A DNA stretch of 64,000 bases from Bretschneidera sinensis (GCA_023935145.1 CM043700.1:1434001-1498000); one strand, 5' to 3'. Positions 51,353 through 62,793 are shown, counted from the stretch's first letter. Notes: generated by a model from the letters alone, not told the origin. A program made the numbers and translations.

Positions 51353-51952
51353 TCACTCCCGTCTCCTTCAGAATCTTCAAAGCCCAAAACAAGCGTGTGG
51401 TTCTCATGTGCTCCAATGCAAGCAGGTTATTTTTTTTTTCTTTTTATTATCTTCTTTACATTTGATTCTTAATTTTCTTCTTGTTAGCTTACTAATTACC
51501 TTCTATCTTTGATTTGATTTTTTTTTAACAGTTACTCTTTGAAGAGTAATAACATATATAAACCATCATTCGTTGGCTTTGTAAATGTAGATTTATCAGA
51601 TAAAAAGCTTTCTCTTAGAAATTAGGTATATTTTTAATTAATTTAAACATCATCAAAATCTAATGATGCTATATTCTTTTCTCTTTCTCTATTTAGACTT
51701 CTTAATCATTAATTAATATATATATATATATACATATATATAATTTTTTTTATTTATCCAATATTGCAGATTGATCATTCTATAGTGGAAAGTTTTGGAG
51801 CAGGAGGCAAAACTTGCATCACATCAAGGGTATATCCTACTAAAGCAGTGTTTGAGGATGCTCACTTATTTGTATTCAACAATGAGACTGAGCCCATCAC
51901 TGTAGAGAGTCTTAATATTTGGAGCATGGACAGTCCATCACAAATGAACTGA
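51353..51952 (+). pseudogene. GH32 copy F, 3' fragment
   Basis: Part of exon 5 (51353-51425), exon 6 (51532-51625) and a complete exon 7 (51770-51952) ending SPSQMN-stop. Exon 6 ends in an in-frame TAG in place of the LRSL end. The start inside exon 5 is the same as in copy C, with the same preceding sequence (ATAATA...ACTTTAAAAAAAA). Exon 7 is open and differs from copy D at a few residues ([14 protein letters not shown]). No promoter or active site is present. Confidence 0.92.
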
Positions 51953-52880
51953 AAGGAGAGATAGAATTAATCACAGTTACTCTTTCATGCATTTAGTTAT
52001 AAAAATAAATAATAATCATTGAGATTTGTTTTACTTTCAGTCTCCATTCATTCAGATTTGTTTTTGGCTTGTAGTCTCCACACCTCATCAATATTGAATA
52101 AAATTGAAAATTTAAGAACTTAAATATTACCCTTAAATTTTCAATTGAAACTTTGAGAATTAATTTAATGTGATTAAGATTTTCTTATTTAATCGATTAA
52201 TTTTTGTAAATAAATAAATAGTTATTTGGAACTGATAACATTTTATTTACTCAATATGATGTGGGTATACAAATGCAAATATTGAAGTAAATATTTTTTT
52301 TACTCAAAAATATCAAATAATTAAAGAAAAAATTAAAATATTTAATTTAATTTAATAATAAAAGTAAAAAAGTAGGCAAATAATTTTTGTGTACAAGTTT
52401 TTATCTACTCAATATAATATGTGTACAAAATGTAAATCTATAGGTAAAAATTTGAAATTTCATAATATAAATAATAAAAGATGAAAGTAAAAAACATATA
52501 GAGAAGACCTAAAATATCATACTATTAAAATTTAATATATTAGTAAAATTGAAATATAAATTTATATAGCTTAATTCTCTTTTTTAATATATATTTATAG
52601 AGTACAATCGCATGAATTCAATTTATTTGAGTTAATTTTTTAATTAAATTAATATTAGTCTTTATTTTTGGGTCTTTATAAGCTTTTCAAGTTGGTTTTT
52701 ATTGTAAAGTATCACAACATCGAATCTCAATCTATTAATTAAGTTGAATCATTCATCCTATGCATTTTGCTGATAACAAAACCAATAAGAGTAAGGATTA
52801 ATCATTTAACATTAATCAAGTAATTGATTAAAAGAACCGAACATCATATAAACATATGGATATTGACTTTTAAATAGGTA
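51953..52880. other. Last GH32 spacer block
   Basis: 3' flanking and spacer sequence like that after copy A. Homology to the cluster ends near 52880 (ATTGACTTTTAAATAGGTACA), which marks the right edge of the tandem array. No gene. Confidence 0.6.
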
Positions 52881-55411
52881 CAAAAAATGTGATAGTTGTT
52901 TATGCCAAAAAAGATGATGAATGGTGCCCAGTCTTTCGTGGCCTTCAACCAGGGGGTGATTGTGGTCTTGTTGGTGAGAGGGCTTTGGGAAAGGCTGGTT
53001 CCCACAGCTATCCGGTGTGTTTGTATACCTGCAAAAGAAGTCTCCCCGAACATTGTGCTCCAAGGAGAACCCTCTGATGGTTAAGTCAGTTGGTATATTT
53101 GAAAAGAAGTAAGGAGAGGATTTAGAGTGATACCGAGGTGAGAAAGTGTAGGGGGGAGGACTGAAGTAGTTCTCTTTATTTCTTGTGTGTTTACTCTCTG
53201 TTATTTGGGTTTCTCTTAGATTTATTCTCTTTTTTACATATATATGGATATGTATTCATTCTCCATGTTGTTCTTGTCTTTTTCTACTTCATTTGTTTTT
53301 TATGTTGGAACCCCTTTATATAGGTGTCCTTTGTCTTTGGGATTTCAGAGTGAGATATAATTGGGATATGACTCCCGAGCCTCGAGCTTTAAAGAGAATG
53401 ACCTATGCCTGTTGTGAGAAGACCTTTCCCTATGGGAGAAGACCTTTGCATAGGGGAAATGACCTTTGCTTATGAGTTCTCATGTCAAGGACAGTATCTT
53501 CAGAATAAGGGATGTCACGTCGATCATTACAGTCATAGTAGGTCACTTCCTAAAGAGTAGCAATCCACTTGTTTGGTTCTCAACGGATAGAGTAATTTTG
53601 GTTATATCATATGTCCCCCAATCTCTAGAGAGATATGAAGAGATTTTTAAGGGAGTAGAAATCTTTCTTACTTCCTCAATGGGTCCAAAGTTAAGGCTTT
53701 GGTTGGGAGTACTATCCTTTGGGGAGCTGCATAGCTTGAAGCTTAGGTTCTATACCAATGGGAACTTCGTGGCTTCAGCCTTAGTTCTCTTGTGGTAAGA
53801 ATCATGTACTTGAGATTTTTTTCCTTGTCGAGCTAGAGCTAGAAAGGCTTGCTTCTACACCAGGAGGAGTTTTTGCTAACTGTAGCCAGTTTTTGGAGAA
53901 GTAATGTGACTAGAGTCATTATCTCTTCAATCCTGATGAGGTCGCGTAGCTTCAAAGGTCTTTACTTCTACTAAAAGGGAGTGCTCGTAGGGTTCAAGTC
54001 ATAGTCCCTTTTTTGGTTAAGAATTGTCAGACTGAAGCCGTAATTTTTTACTAACCCGAGGTGGAATTGTACGGCTATGGGAACCTTCAATTCCAACTTC
54101 TATAGGGATTTTGTTGGTTGAAGTCTGAACTCCCATTAATTCGGGGTGGAATTTTATGACTTGAGAGTTGTAATTCCATGTTGGTGGGATTTTAAGTGAC
54201 TTAAACTAAGCTTCCTCTTTGACAAGACTCATATGATTGAAATCGTGCTTTTTGTTGGGGTTGTGTGACTGAAGTTTTTAACTCTCTTGACCGGGTGGTA
54301 TTATATAGTTTTGAGAAACCCTAGTCCCATGTTGGTAGGAGCTGTTTAATTGGAGTCTTTCCCATCTTCTAGTTATCTTTTTCTTGAGGATTTGTATGGT
54401 TGGGGCCTCAATTTCACTTTAGTGGGAGTTTGATTGAAGGGGTAATTCCTCTTCTGCTTGAGTGAACTATAAGGCTTGGAAGCCGTAGTTTTACTTCGGT
54501 GGGAATTGTATAGCTGAAGTCACAGCTCCACTGTAGTAGGAATTGTAGAGCGCGAGCCTTGATTCCTTTTTGAGCTGGATTGAGACTGTTTGATGTAGAA
54601 GTCGTAGTCCATTCTTCTAGAGTATTTGCATGGTCGGGGCCTTAATTCCAGTTTAGTGAAAGTGTTTATGAAGCCACGAATCATCTTCTACTTGAGTGGA
54701 ACTACAAGGCTTAGAAGCCATAGTTATTTTTCGGTGGGAATTGTATAGCTGAAATCACCACTCCACTGTAGTAGGAATAGTAGGACGCAAGCCTTGATTC
54801 CTCTTTGATAGTGTGTGACTGAGGTCGTAATTCCTATTGACCGCAATGGAACTGTGTGGCTTCGGAAGCGCTTAGTTTCATGTTGGGAGGAATTGTTAAC
54901 CGTAGTAAACTTCTAGTGAATGATGATGGATGTTGACTGGAGTCGTAATTTCTATTAACCGGGGTGGAACTATTTGACCAACCCGTAATTTTAGGTGAAC
55001 AGGTACTGGATTTTCCTTGTCAAGAATGTGTTTTATTACCAATATGAGTACAGTAGATTATTTTCCATAATCTTTTTTCTTTCTAAGGCATGTGCTTTTG
55101 ATGTGGATGTCAACATAAAATGCCAAGTGAATTATTGAGTCAAATGTCTAAAATATTTGTTAGATATATAAGCACTATGCATTCTTACGTATTACAGATT
55201 TTATCCTTGAGTGGTAAATGCACAAAGTTCTCCATTTTTTCATTTCTATTCTAGTTTATGTGAGGAGAGTGAAACTTAGGCTCTTTAATCTTCAGTAACT
55301 GTGAAGTCTCCAGAGACTAGAATGAGGCATTCTTCAAATCTGGCCATGTAATTCGAGAAAATAGATGACCTTAATCACCATAAATTTTCTACTAATTACC
55401 ATTTGTATATT
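52881..55411. other. Unclassified repeat-like region
   Basis: Richer in G and C than the GH32 spacers and unlike them. Several short open stretches overlap at 52812-53800 on both strands, but none shows a known domain or splice structure. From about 53800 to 55000 the text consists of variations on GTGGAATTGTATGGCTGAAG-like phrases, including a direct repeat of about 230 bp. This looks like non-coding repeat DNA, perhaps an LTR or a non-autonomous element. No termini or target duplication could be fixed. Confidence 0.4.
54390..54830. repeat. Two-copy direct repeat, period about 230 bp
   Basis: The block near 54395-54600 (GTTGGGGCCTCAATTTCACT ... GAAGCCGTAGTTTTACTTCG ... CTCCACTGTAGTAGGAATTG) recurs near 54625-54815 with substitutions. 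Shorter related phrases extend on both sides. Confidence 0.7.
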
Positions 55412-56410
55412 ACTTTTTTTTATAAATAAAATTTATTAACAAAGCATCAAGAAGGTGCTACTCAAAGTCAAACGCTAATTACATGTAAGAAAAATTACAA
55501 AATCCAAAAGATTAAAATAGTTTACAAAAAAAATTCTTTTTAACCCCAAAATTAAGAATGTTGAGGCAACTATGTCTAATAACATCGTTAGATCTTTCAA
55601 CGCCCTCAAACATTATGCGATTCCTCTCAATCCACACTAGCTAAAAAATAGAGCGTTGGATCAAGAGATAAGCTTTCTTAATCTCATATTTCACGGAGCT
55701 TGCTACCACTCAAAAAATCCCCAAAATCTTATAGGTCATCTCCCACAAACTTCTAACCAACGAACACCCTACCAAAAGATGAAACATGGACTCGGTACAA
55801 TTCTTACAAATAAAATATCTATTGACCAAAACTTTCCATTTTCTTTGCAAATTATCTAGAGTTAAAATTTTCTTCCAAGAGGCCTCCCAAAAAAAAAAAA
55901 AAAAAAAAAAAACACTAACCTTCATGGGAGCTTGAAGACCCCAAATAACTTTCCAAGGAAAATTTGAAGAGTCGGCCAAATGATCTTCATTAAGAAGAAA
56001 CTCATAAAAGGATTTCACCGCAAAACCTTTCTCCATACTAGGTCTCCATCTTACCGATTCGTCCCTATTCCTTTCCAAATTAATGTTATATAAGGTCTCT
56101 AAAATCCCCTCAACCATATCAACTTCCCAATCTTGAATATTCCGTGTAAAAAGCACATCCCAAAAAGTTCCATCATCAATGAATGAAACATAAGAGCTAA
56201 TAAGTGCTTCTTTATCTTTCACCAAATTGAAAATTATCATAAATTGGTATTTCAAAGGCATGTTCACCACCCAAGTATCAAACCAAAAACGAGTTTTCTC
56301 TCCATTTTCCACCCTCACCGAAACACAAGGATCAAAATCCCCCAATCCTTTTCGAATCCACGTCCACACCCCTACTCCATATATTCCATTACTTGTCGAC
56401 ATGTAAGAGG
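55412..56410 (-). mobile_element. LINE (L1-type) ORF2 3' fragment
   Basis: The minus-strand translation gives the C-terminal end of a plant LINE polyprotein: a segment with ENGEKTRFWFDTW, then the zinc-binding region RWRPSMEKGFAVKSFYEFL ... CKNCTESMFHLLVGC (Cys-x2-Cys, His, Cys). At the lower coordinate, its 3' end, the plus strand has TTTTTTTTATAAATAAAATT, a poly-A tail on the minus strand. The reverse transcriptase core is absent, so it is 5'-truncated as is usual. A 24-base A-run (55889-55912, poly-Phe on the minus strand) interrupts the coding sequence. Target duplications were not found. Confidence 0.8.
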
Positions 56411-56608
56411 ACCCCCCCGGGGGTATGCAACAAAGTGCATGATACTTATAAAAAAGAACAAAGTGCATGATAGGTTATACATCATGATTTGATAAATATG
56501 CATATTGGTTATACACTTATACTAGTTACCTTATTAGTCATCGTTTTCTACTTCTTATTCATAATTATTACTTAAATTATTCTCTTATTCAGTTGTAGCT
56601 TGTTTCAG
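56411..56608. other. Junction between LINE and the SRP54 remnant
   Basis: Short stretch with two copies of ACAAAGTGCATGATA (56429 and 56457), then intron-like T-rich sequence ending TGTTTCAG at 56608. No upstream SRP54 exon is visible here or further left. Confidence 0.5.
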
Positions 56609-57153
56609 GTGGATGTGACTGTTTATACAGTAGGGACCGAGGTTAAACGTTCAAAAATAGCTAAGCAAGGTTTGGAAGAGGCTAAAATGAAGAATATTGA
56701 TGTAGTCATAATGGATACTGCTGGAAGGCTTCAAGTAATACTCCACTTCTGAAGGCAGGATATCTCTCTGTCTTAATGATACCTGCTTAAATACTTAGCA
56801 TATCTTGAGTTTTTTTTATTCATATATATTTGTTAAATGTTTGATAGATAGACAAAGCAATGATGGATGAGTTGAAAGTAGTGAAGAAGGTATTGAATCC
56901 CACAGAAGTTTTGCTTGTTGTGGATGCAATCACTGGCCAAGAAGCCGCAGGTATTTAGACGTGCATTTTTTTAGTGACGGAGGTTGAAACACTTCCTGAA
57001 TGAAATCTTTAAGGAAAATAATCATGTTTTACCTCATTATCTATTACTTTGTGGTTTCATTTGATAGGTAATATGTATTAAATCTGTAAGTTCCATTCGT
57101 GCAAACTGTAAAGGAGTTACAATCATGTAATTGGTTGGCTCTCCATCTTATTA

Positions 57154-57359
57154 GGCGATGTTTGGATTCAATTTTAAATTGAAGCTTATTTTTCATAATT
57201 TGCCAAAAACTTACTCAAATAAAATTAAACCACCTATTAATTGATATTTAATAAAATTTAATAAGGTTTGATTAAATTTAATTAAGTTTTTGACAATTTT
57301 TTTATAAAAAAAAGAATCTACAGCTTAAAGCTGGCATTAAACTGGATCCAAACATCACC
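57154..57359. mobile_element. Tourist-like MITE in an SRP54 intron
   Basis: About 206 bp with inverted ends: left GGCGATGTTTGGATTCA, right TGGATCCAAACATCACC. TTA duplicates flank it (57151-57153 and 57360-57362). The TTA target is typical of PIF/Harbinger-derived MITEs. It is unrelated in sequence to the MITE of the GH32 spacers. Confidence 0.8.
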
Positions 57360-58387
57360 TTAGCATACTAACCAATAATCAAGTTTTACAAATAACTGAC
57401 CTATGAGTGTTTTGAGTTACTAATTAGGATGTCATTCTTGTTGATTTGCATGCCTGTGGACCTTTTATTTGCTTAATTAAGCTACTGATGCAATAATGGT
57501 GCTGACTGCTCCCAATACATAATCTCATTATCTTTTTCTTTTTCATTTTTTTGTGTTGCAGCCTTGGTGACAACATTCAATCTTGAGATTGGGATTACAA
57601 GCGCTATTTTGACAAAGCTAGATGGAGATTCTAGAGGTGGTGCTGCTTTGAGTGTTAAGGAGGTTCGCCTTGTTGTTGCCTTAAATTTTCTTGATATAAT
57701 GTCATATCATCAAGGCTCCTCCTTAGAAAATAACTCATGATACCTCATTCCTTTAAGCCTTGTACTTTCAGAGTAATGCTTATCTTTCATGTTAACATTT
57801 ATTTATCTGCTTCGTCGAATTATAATTTTTTTAAAGTAGACTGTTATTATGACAATGGATCTCCATAATTGTGTCTATGAGATTATGGTGTTGGGAAACA
57901 TATTTGGCACTTTGTGAGATCTAGGAGCTGCTTGAGAAATCAAAGAACCTGGTCAGCTGAAGATTAACTGGTTCATTTTGTTTAGAAAAGCAAATGTAGC
58001 AATGTTGAACCCAACGAGATATTGTTTTCTCTCTTGAAATAATAGGGTAGAAACTTCAAGAGCTCATCCATTTTTTCACAAAATTTCAAAGTGGTGCCCC
58101 TTTTATTTCTCCCATTCAGTTATAAGGGTGCATGCAGAGCACCCACCTGTAGATTGCGCCTGTAATGTATTTTTGTATGTGCCCGTGTGTGTGCATGAGT
58201 GAGTGAGGGAGGGAGAGAGGGACGAGCTCAGGTTTAACACACATAAAATGTCCAGAATTCAGGCATTGCTTGAGCTTTATAAAATACTATGATAGGCTTT
58301 ATAGCTTAGGTAAGTTTGATGTGTTGGCTATCCATGTCTCACAGAATGCATTATAAGTTGCTTCAGTTACATTTCATTAAGCATTTA

Positions 58388-58560
58388 GTGCTTGTTTGGT
58401 CACCTAGATTAAGAAGAGGATAGTAGCAAATGATTATTTATAAATATAGGATTATTTGTATGTTTATTTTATGTATCAAGTGTAAGATTGGATGAAATTA
58501 TCTCATTTTATCGTCTTCTTGATCTTATTCTCTTCTTAATCCAATGTACTGAACATGCAC
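58388..58560. mobile_element. Second Tourist-like MITE in an SRP54 intron
   Basis: About 173 bp, left end GTGCTTGTTTGGTCAC...GATTAAGAAGAG, right end CTCTTCTTAATC...GAACATGCAC, so the inverted arms match over roughly 30 bp with some mismatches. TTA flanks at 58385-58387 and 58561-58563. Confidence 0.8.
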
Positions 58561-59532
58561 TTAAAGTATAAACAATGTAGCCTATTGAGATGCCAACCAT
58601 AAATTTCCTTGAAGGACGTGGTTTGAAAATATGTTGATGCATTCAAGTTACATCTTTTATTATTCGAGTAGTTGCAAATTTTAACCAGAGTTATTTCACA
58701 TGTCATAGCTGGATTTTCTATAAATATTGAAATTTCTCCACTGAGAATTTCTACTTGTATTTTTAAGTAATTGTTGAATGTCACCAGGTATCTGGAAAGC
58801 CAATCAAACATGTAGGACGAGGAGAGCGCATGGAAGACCTTGAACCTTTCTACCCGGATTGTATGGCTGGACGCATCTTAGGAATGGGATATGTTCTTTC
58901 ATTTTCTTGTTCTATAAACCTGAAACTAGCAATTGCTAAGTTTTACAGGATCCATCTCTCTTTTTTTTTTGTTGCAAACTTTGATAAGATCTTGCAATTT
59001 TTAAGCAATTTACTCTCCTATATTGTATGCAAATAGGTTACTCCAGCACAAATCCGAGAAGCAGAGAAGAGTCTGAAGATAATGGAAGGATGATTGAATC
59101 AATGACCCCTGGTCTGCTTTCCGCTATTTATTTATGTTATATCTAACAGTTAAACCTTAGACTAGCTGCTTCTCTCTGGTATCTACTAAAAATATTTTTC
59201 ATAAAATAACTCAACTTATCATATTCAAATTAAACCTGTCTTTAAATTATCCCTTCTAAAACCTTTTTGGTCTTTCTGATTCTCTTATTTTCTGGCAGAG
59301 GAAAGGGAGAAGCCAGAGTTGTTGGCAGAATCTCCTGCTAGGAGAAAAAAAGTGTCCCTCAAGATTTTGGGAAAAAGAGCAGCAGATAACATGATTGCTG
59401 CTTGTTTTAAGTTTTATGCACTGATGACTTTCCAATGGGAGTGTAATATATGATCTCAATCTTCGGTGAGCCAACTTGTTGCTCAAATTTTCCATATGCC
59501 TGTGCGTATGAAGAACTTAATGGGTGTGATAG

Positions 59533-59907
59533 TGAAAGATTCGAGACCTGCCAATCACACAAATTATAAATAGAAAGAAACTAAGACACGATATACCTAG
59601 GTTCATCCCAGAATAGGGCTACATCCTATCAGAAGTTTCACTATAATTAACCTCATAAATCTCTCGTTACATAGAGAGTATTTATAAGCAACTTAAGACC
59701 CGCTAGGGTTTTCACCTTACTGGAAAACCACGGCCATTCATGGGTCCAAGCCCAAACCTCCAAGCAAAAACCAAACCCAACTCATGTACAGGGCCTGAAA
59801 GTTTTGGGGCGCTGCCCCCTAACCCCACCCACTCTCCAGGAAGCGAGACCCGTGGTTGTCAGGGATCTACAGATCTTGACCCGTTGAAGCATACACCAAC
59901 TCTAACA
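59533..59907. mobile_element. Solo LTR inserted in an SRP54 exon
   Basis: 375 bp beginning TGAAAGATTCGAGACC and ending ACTCTAACA. It is flanked by GATAG (59528-59532) and GATGG (59908-59912). The expected exon reads GGTGTGATGGAAGG, so GATGG is the original target and the left copy has one change. Removing the insert rejoins the codons for MGV and MEGGSIPAL. The family is not identified. Confidence 0.8.
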
Positions 59908-60392
59908 GATGGAAGGAGGATCTATTCCTGCACTGAGCAATCTTGAGGATGCAATGAAAGCTGAACAAAAGGTTCTTTCTCTGTTCATGTCTGCACATTT
60001 TTCTGTTTGTTCTAATGCAATGTGTACATAATGTGTACACTGTTTGTTCCTCACACGCTCACATTCATTGGTAATCGGGATCATCAGGGCAGGTTACATA
60101 GAATGTCTGATCTAATTCTAACTAGAATGGGCTTAAACATCCATAGATCTTCACACATTGTTGTCGTATGAAATGTTGTTGATCCTTTCATAAGATCTCT
60201 CTTTGTCTCAGAGAAGTTCCATGTTACATACTGACAATTTTTGTGATCTGTGAATGCTAATAGATTAATTTTTCTATTTCCATGTTTTTCACTAAGCCGT
60301 AATCCAAAAACTACTTTTTTTTCCCGAGGCGGCAGTTTGCAGAATCGGCTTCAGCCAGGCCAAGTCCTCGTGGTTTTGGGGCTAGAAACTAG

Positions 60393-61407
60393 GAGCTTAA
60401 ATTGGACGACCTGCAATGAGACTTCAGGTCAATGAAAAAAGGCCTTCAAAATTTGCTACATAAGCTACTAATAGTGAAGGTGGAGAGGTGGAGTTTCCAA
60501 GTTTCTTGTAAGTCTTGAGCTGTGAAAATCTGTTGCATTCCAATCATGAAGCAATGGTAAGGAAAAGAAAATGATGTTCCTGCAGAATTTTAAAGTAATC
60601 AAATATGATATATAGTGCTATATTGACATGGTAGTTGTTTAGGATATCAGATATCTACTATTTATATGGAACGGAAACGCATTGCATCATTGGTGCAGGA
60701 AATCTTAAACGACATTTTGACATCTTTCATCAATATTGACCAGTTTAGAGGGAAGTTCTGTGTAGTTCTTGTGCAAGAAAACATTATTAAGGCTAAAGAA
60801 GATAATTGGATCGAGTACTCTTGGCTTATGTTGTCATTCTTATAGTAGTCATATTCATTCTTTTCCGTGTTTTTTCTTGAATATATCATCAATGACCAAA
60901 TGATCTTAAATTGTGGTAGGGCTCATTTGGCAAAGTGGGATCTACCCTAGAGTGGAAGAGTAGTCATGTTAATACTCTCCCATCTTTCACAGTGTGATGG
61001 TGCTGCTAGTTCTGATTGCTTGGCTGATGAGAATGTGAGAAACTTAACCTGTACCCTTTACTTTCTTTCCATTTTCCCTCAATCTTTAACGTGGGCAGGC
61101 ACCAAACAAGGGCTAACGAACACTAACTGTTTAGGGTATTTTTGTCTTTCTAGATGTCTTGAGAATACTTGATGCCAACAGATTTCCCGGGCAGTTGAGG
61201 ATGAGAAAAGAAAGTGGTTGAGCCCCATAAAAATATAACCACCTTCCAGCATCTAAGGATCTTACACTTGTCACATAACCATTCTTCCTTAAATGATTTG
61301 AAAATCTCACCCTCACGGTCTCTCACCTTTTTCCTTTAGTTTTCTCCCTAGCTATAAGCAGGAATAACCATACAAGCTTCAAGGACAAAGAGTTTCGAGT
61401 CAGGAAA
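60393..61407. other. Intergenic region between the SRP54 remnant and the small membrane-protein gene
   Basis: No gene with support. The end of the region could hold the promoter and 5' UTR of the gene starting at 61408. No convincing TATA box or mobile element was seen. Confidence 0.5.
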
Positions 61408-61895
61408 ATGACAGGCCCAAAGGAAACAAATGGATCATTTCCAGCAGTTGATGTTCATGCAGAATTAAATCCCGACAAGAACAAGAATGTCAAAATTGAT
61501 CCTGTATCATCTGAAATTGCTACCTCATTGGAGATCAAGGTACTTTTATACCCAGCTGCCGTTAGTTGTAGAAATTCTTCAGTTTTTTTTTTTAAAAAAA
61601 AATGTCTTTCATAAACATTTTCCTAAAAAACTGGAGAATTTCCTACAATTGAATGCACTCATATTTTGATTTTGACAATGTGAACTTCTCTTGCAATAAC
61701 TTGCCTAATATCTTGCTAATATTTATGTTGCAATTGTTTGCATTGAAGGAAAAAGCTGAGGCAGCACAAAAGAAAAAGGAAAGGGGAAAGAAGGACACAA
61801 TGCAGACGCTGAAAACAGCCATTATAGTTTCAGCAGTGGTTGTGGCTGTGGCTGGGGCAGCCTTTGCCATAACCAAGAAATTGAGAGAGAAATGA
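61408..61895 (+). CDS. Small single-pass membrane protein, 92 aa
   Basis: Two exons, 61408-61539 and 61749-61895, join in frame at a GT-AG intron. The protein has a polar N-terminal half, a strongly charged segment (KEKAEAAQKKKERGKKD, residues 44-60), one hydrophobic helix (about residues 65-86, TLKTAIIVSAVVVAVAGAAFAI) and a short basic tail KKLREK. That is the layout of a membrane protein anchored near its C-terminus. It recalls small plant proteins reported from the chloroplast inner envelope, but this comes from memory of the family pattern and is not certain. Upstream non-coding or coding exons are possible; ATG 61408 is the first in this frame that keeps the reading open. The function is unknown. 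Confidence 0.72.
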
Positions 61896-62793
61896 TCAGA
61901 TCAACCAGATAGAATTAACTCTGGCCATTTTGCTTCTCCGTTTTTTTTCCCCTAATTTTGATAATCTCCCTTTTTTATTTGGGAACTTTTGTGCCTAAGT
62001 GGAAACACATGGATATAGAGCTTCCTTCTTTTGACAATTACATGTAATAATAATGAAAGGAAACAATATCATGAGCATATTTTATGTAAATTGTGGCAAT
62101 ATTCACTTAGCTGAGTGGAGTCATAACTTTGAAAAACCATTTTGCTAACAATTCTTATCAACTTATAACTTTATAATTATAAAATCAAAACACATAACCT
62201 TTTTTTTTAAAGATAAAAACACACATAACTTGTCATTCATATGAATCATTTGTGACAGCTTAGGGTGTGTTCAGTAAAGTAGAAAAATGAAAGAAAAGAA
62301 AATATAATAATATTATTTTTATGGTTGTATATCTTTTATGAAGTCGATAGATATTAACATAAGATATTAGATGAAAATTAATTAGTAAATTGATAATCTC
62401 ATTTTTTTTCTTATTATATTTTTCACTCTCCAATTGTCTCAAATTTAAAAGATTATGATTTATACATGAAAAAGAAAAACATCAATTATGTTAATTTTCT
62501 TTCCTACTAAACAAACTTTCAAGATTTTTTCGGAATTTTTTGAGTTTTTAGAACTCATTTATTTATTTTTTTTACATTAAAAAACTCATTTATCTTATGG
62601 ACCAAAAAAATCAGAAAAGGATTTACATTAGTAAGCCTGATGGCCCAATAGACTAGAGAAAGTGGACTAAACCCCTGTATGAAACACGCTGTCAAGGCCT
62701 AACTGATATACACATTAACACTTCCTCACTCGTACCTTTCTTCTTCCTTAAGCCTTCTCATCCATCTTCAGCCTGAATAATGCCATTCAAAAA
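61896..62793. other. Intergenic region before the ABC transporter gene
   Basis: 3' UTR of the small membrane-protein gene, then AT-rich DNA, then the C/T-rich leader of the transporter gene (from about 62720). An imperfect inverted repeat at about 62263-62515 (GTGTTCAGTAAAGTAG against CCTACTAAACAAAC) may be a decayed MITE. An upstream ATG at 62780 opens a 12-codon frame overlapping the main start. Confidence 0.5.

Larger units (their letters stand above)
56609..60392 (+). pseudogene. CPSRP54: Chloroplast SRP54 GTPase (cpSRP54) pseudogene, 5'-truncated
   Basis: cpSRP54 binds light-harvesting proteins in the chloroplast stroma and targets them to thylakoids. Visible exons: 56609-56734 (VYTVGTEVK ... 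[12 protein letters not shown]3 motif), 56848-56950, 57562-57662 ([11 protein letters not shown]4 motif), 58788 to about 58905 ([15 protein letters not shown]), 59037-59111 (VTPAQIREAEKSLKIME), 59299 to about 59527 (EREKPELLAESPARRK, then after disruption VSQLVAQ and RMKNLMGV), 59913-59964 plus (SIPALSNLEDAMKAEQK), and a last exon ending 60392 (PRGFGARN-stop). Transit peptide, N domain and P-loop exons are missing, as is the M-domain exon between 58905 and 59037. There is a one-base loss near 59091 followed by a stop, a lost donor near 58905, and a solo LTR inside an exon. It therefore looks like a decayed extra copy; a functional gene should exist elsewhere. Confidence 0.9.

Noticed and set aside
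52812..53084. Overlapping open frames on both strands at the array border
   Set aside because: Four frames are open over the same 250 bases, none with a recognised domain; more likely GC-shifted repeat DNA.
53185..53798. Two open frames of about 100 codons in the unclassified region
   Set aside because: No splice structure, domain or codon pattern supports a gene, and the surroundings are repetitive.
62263..62515. Possible third MITE near the ABC transporter
   Set aside because: The inverted ends match only partly and no matching target duplication was found.
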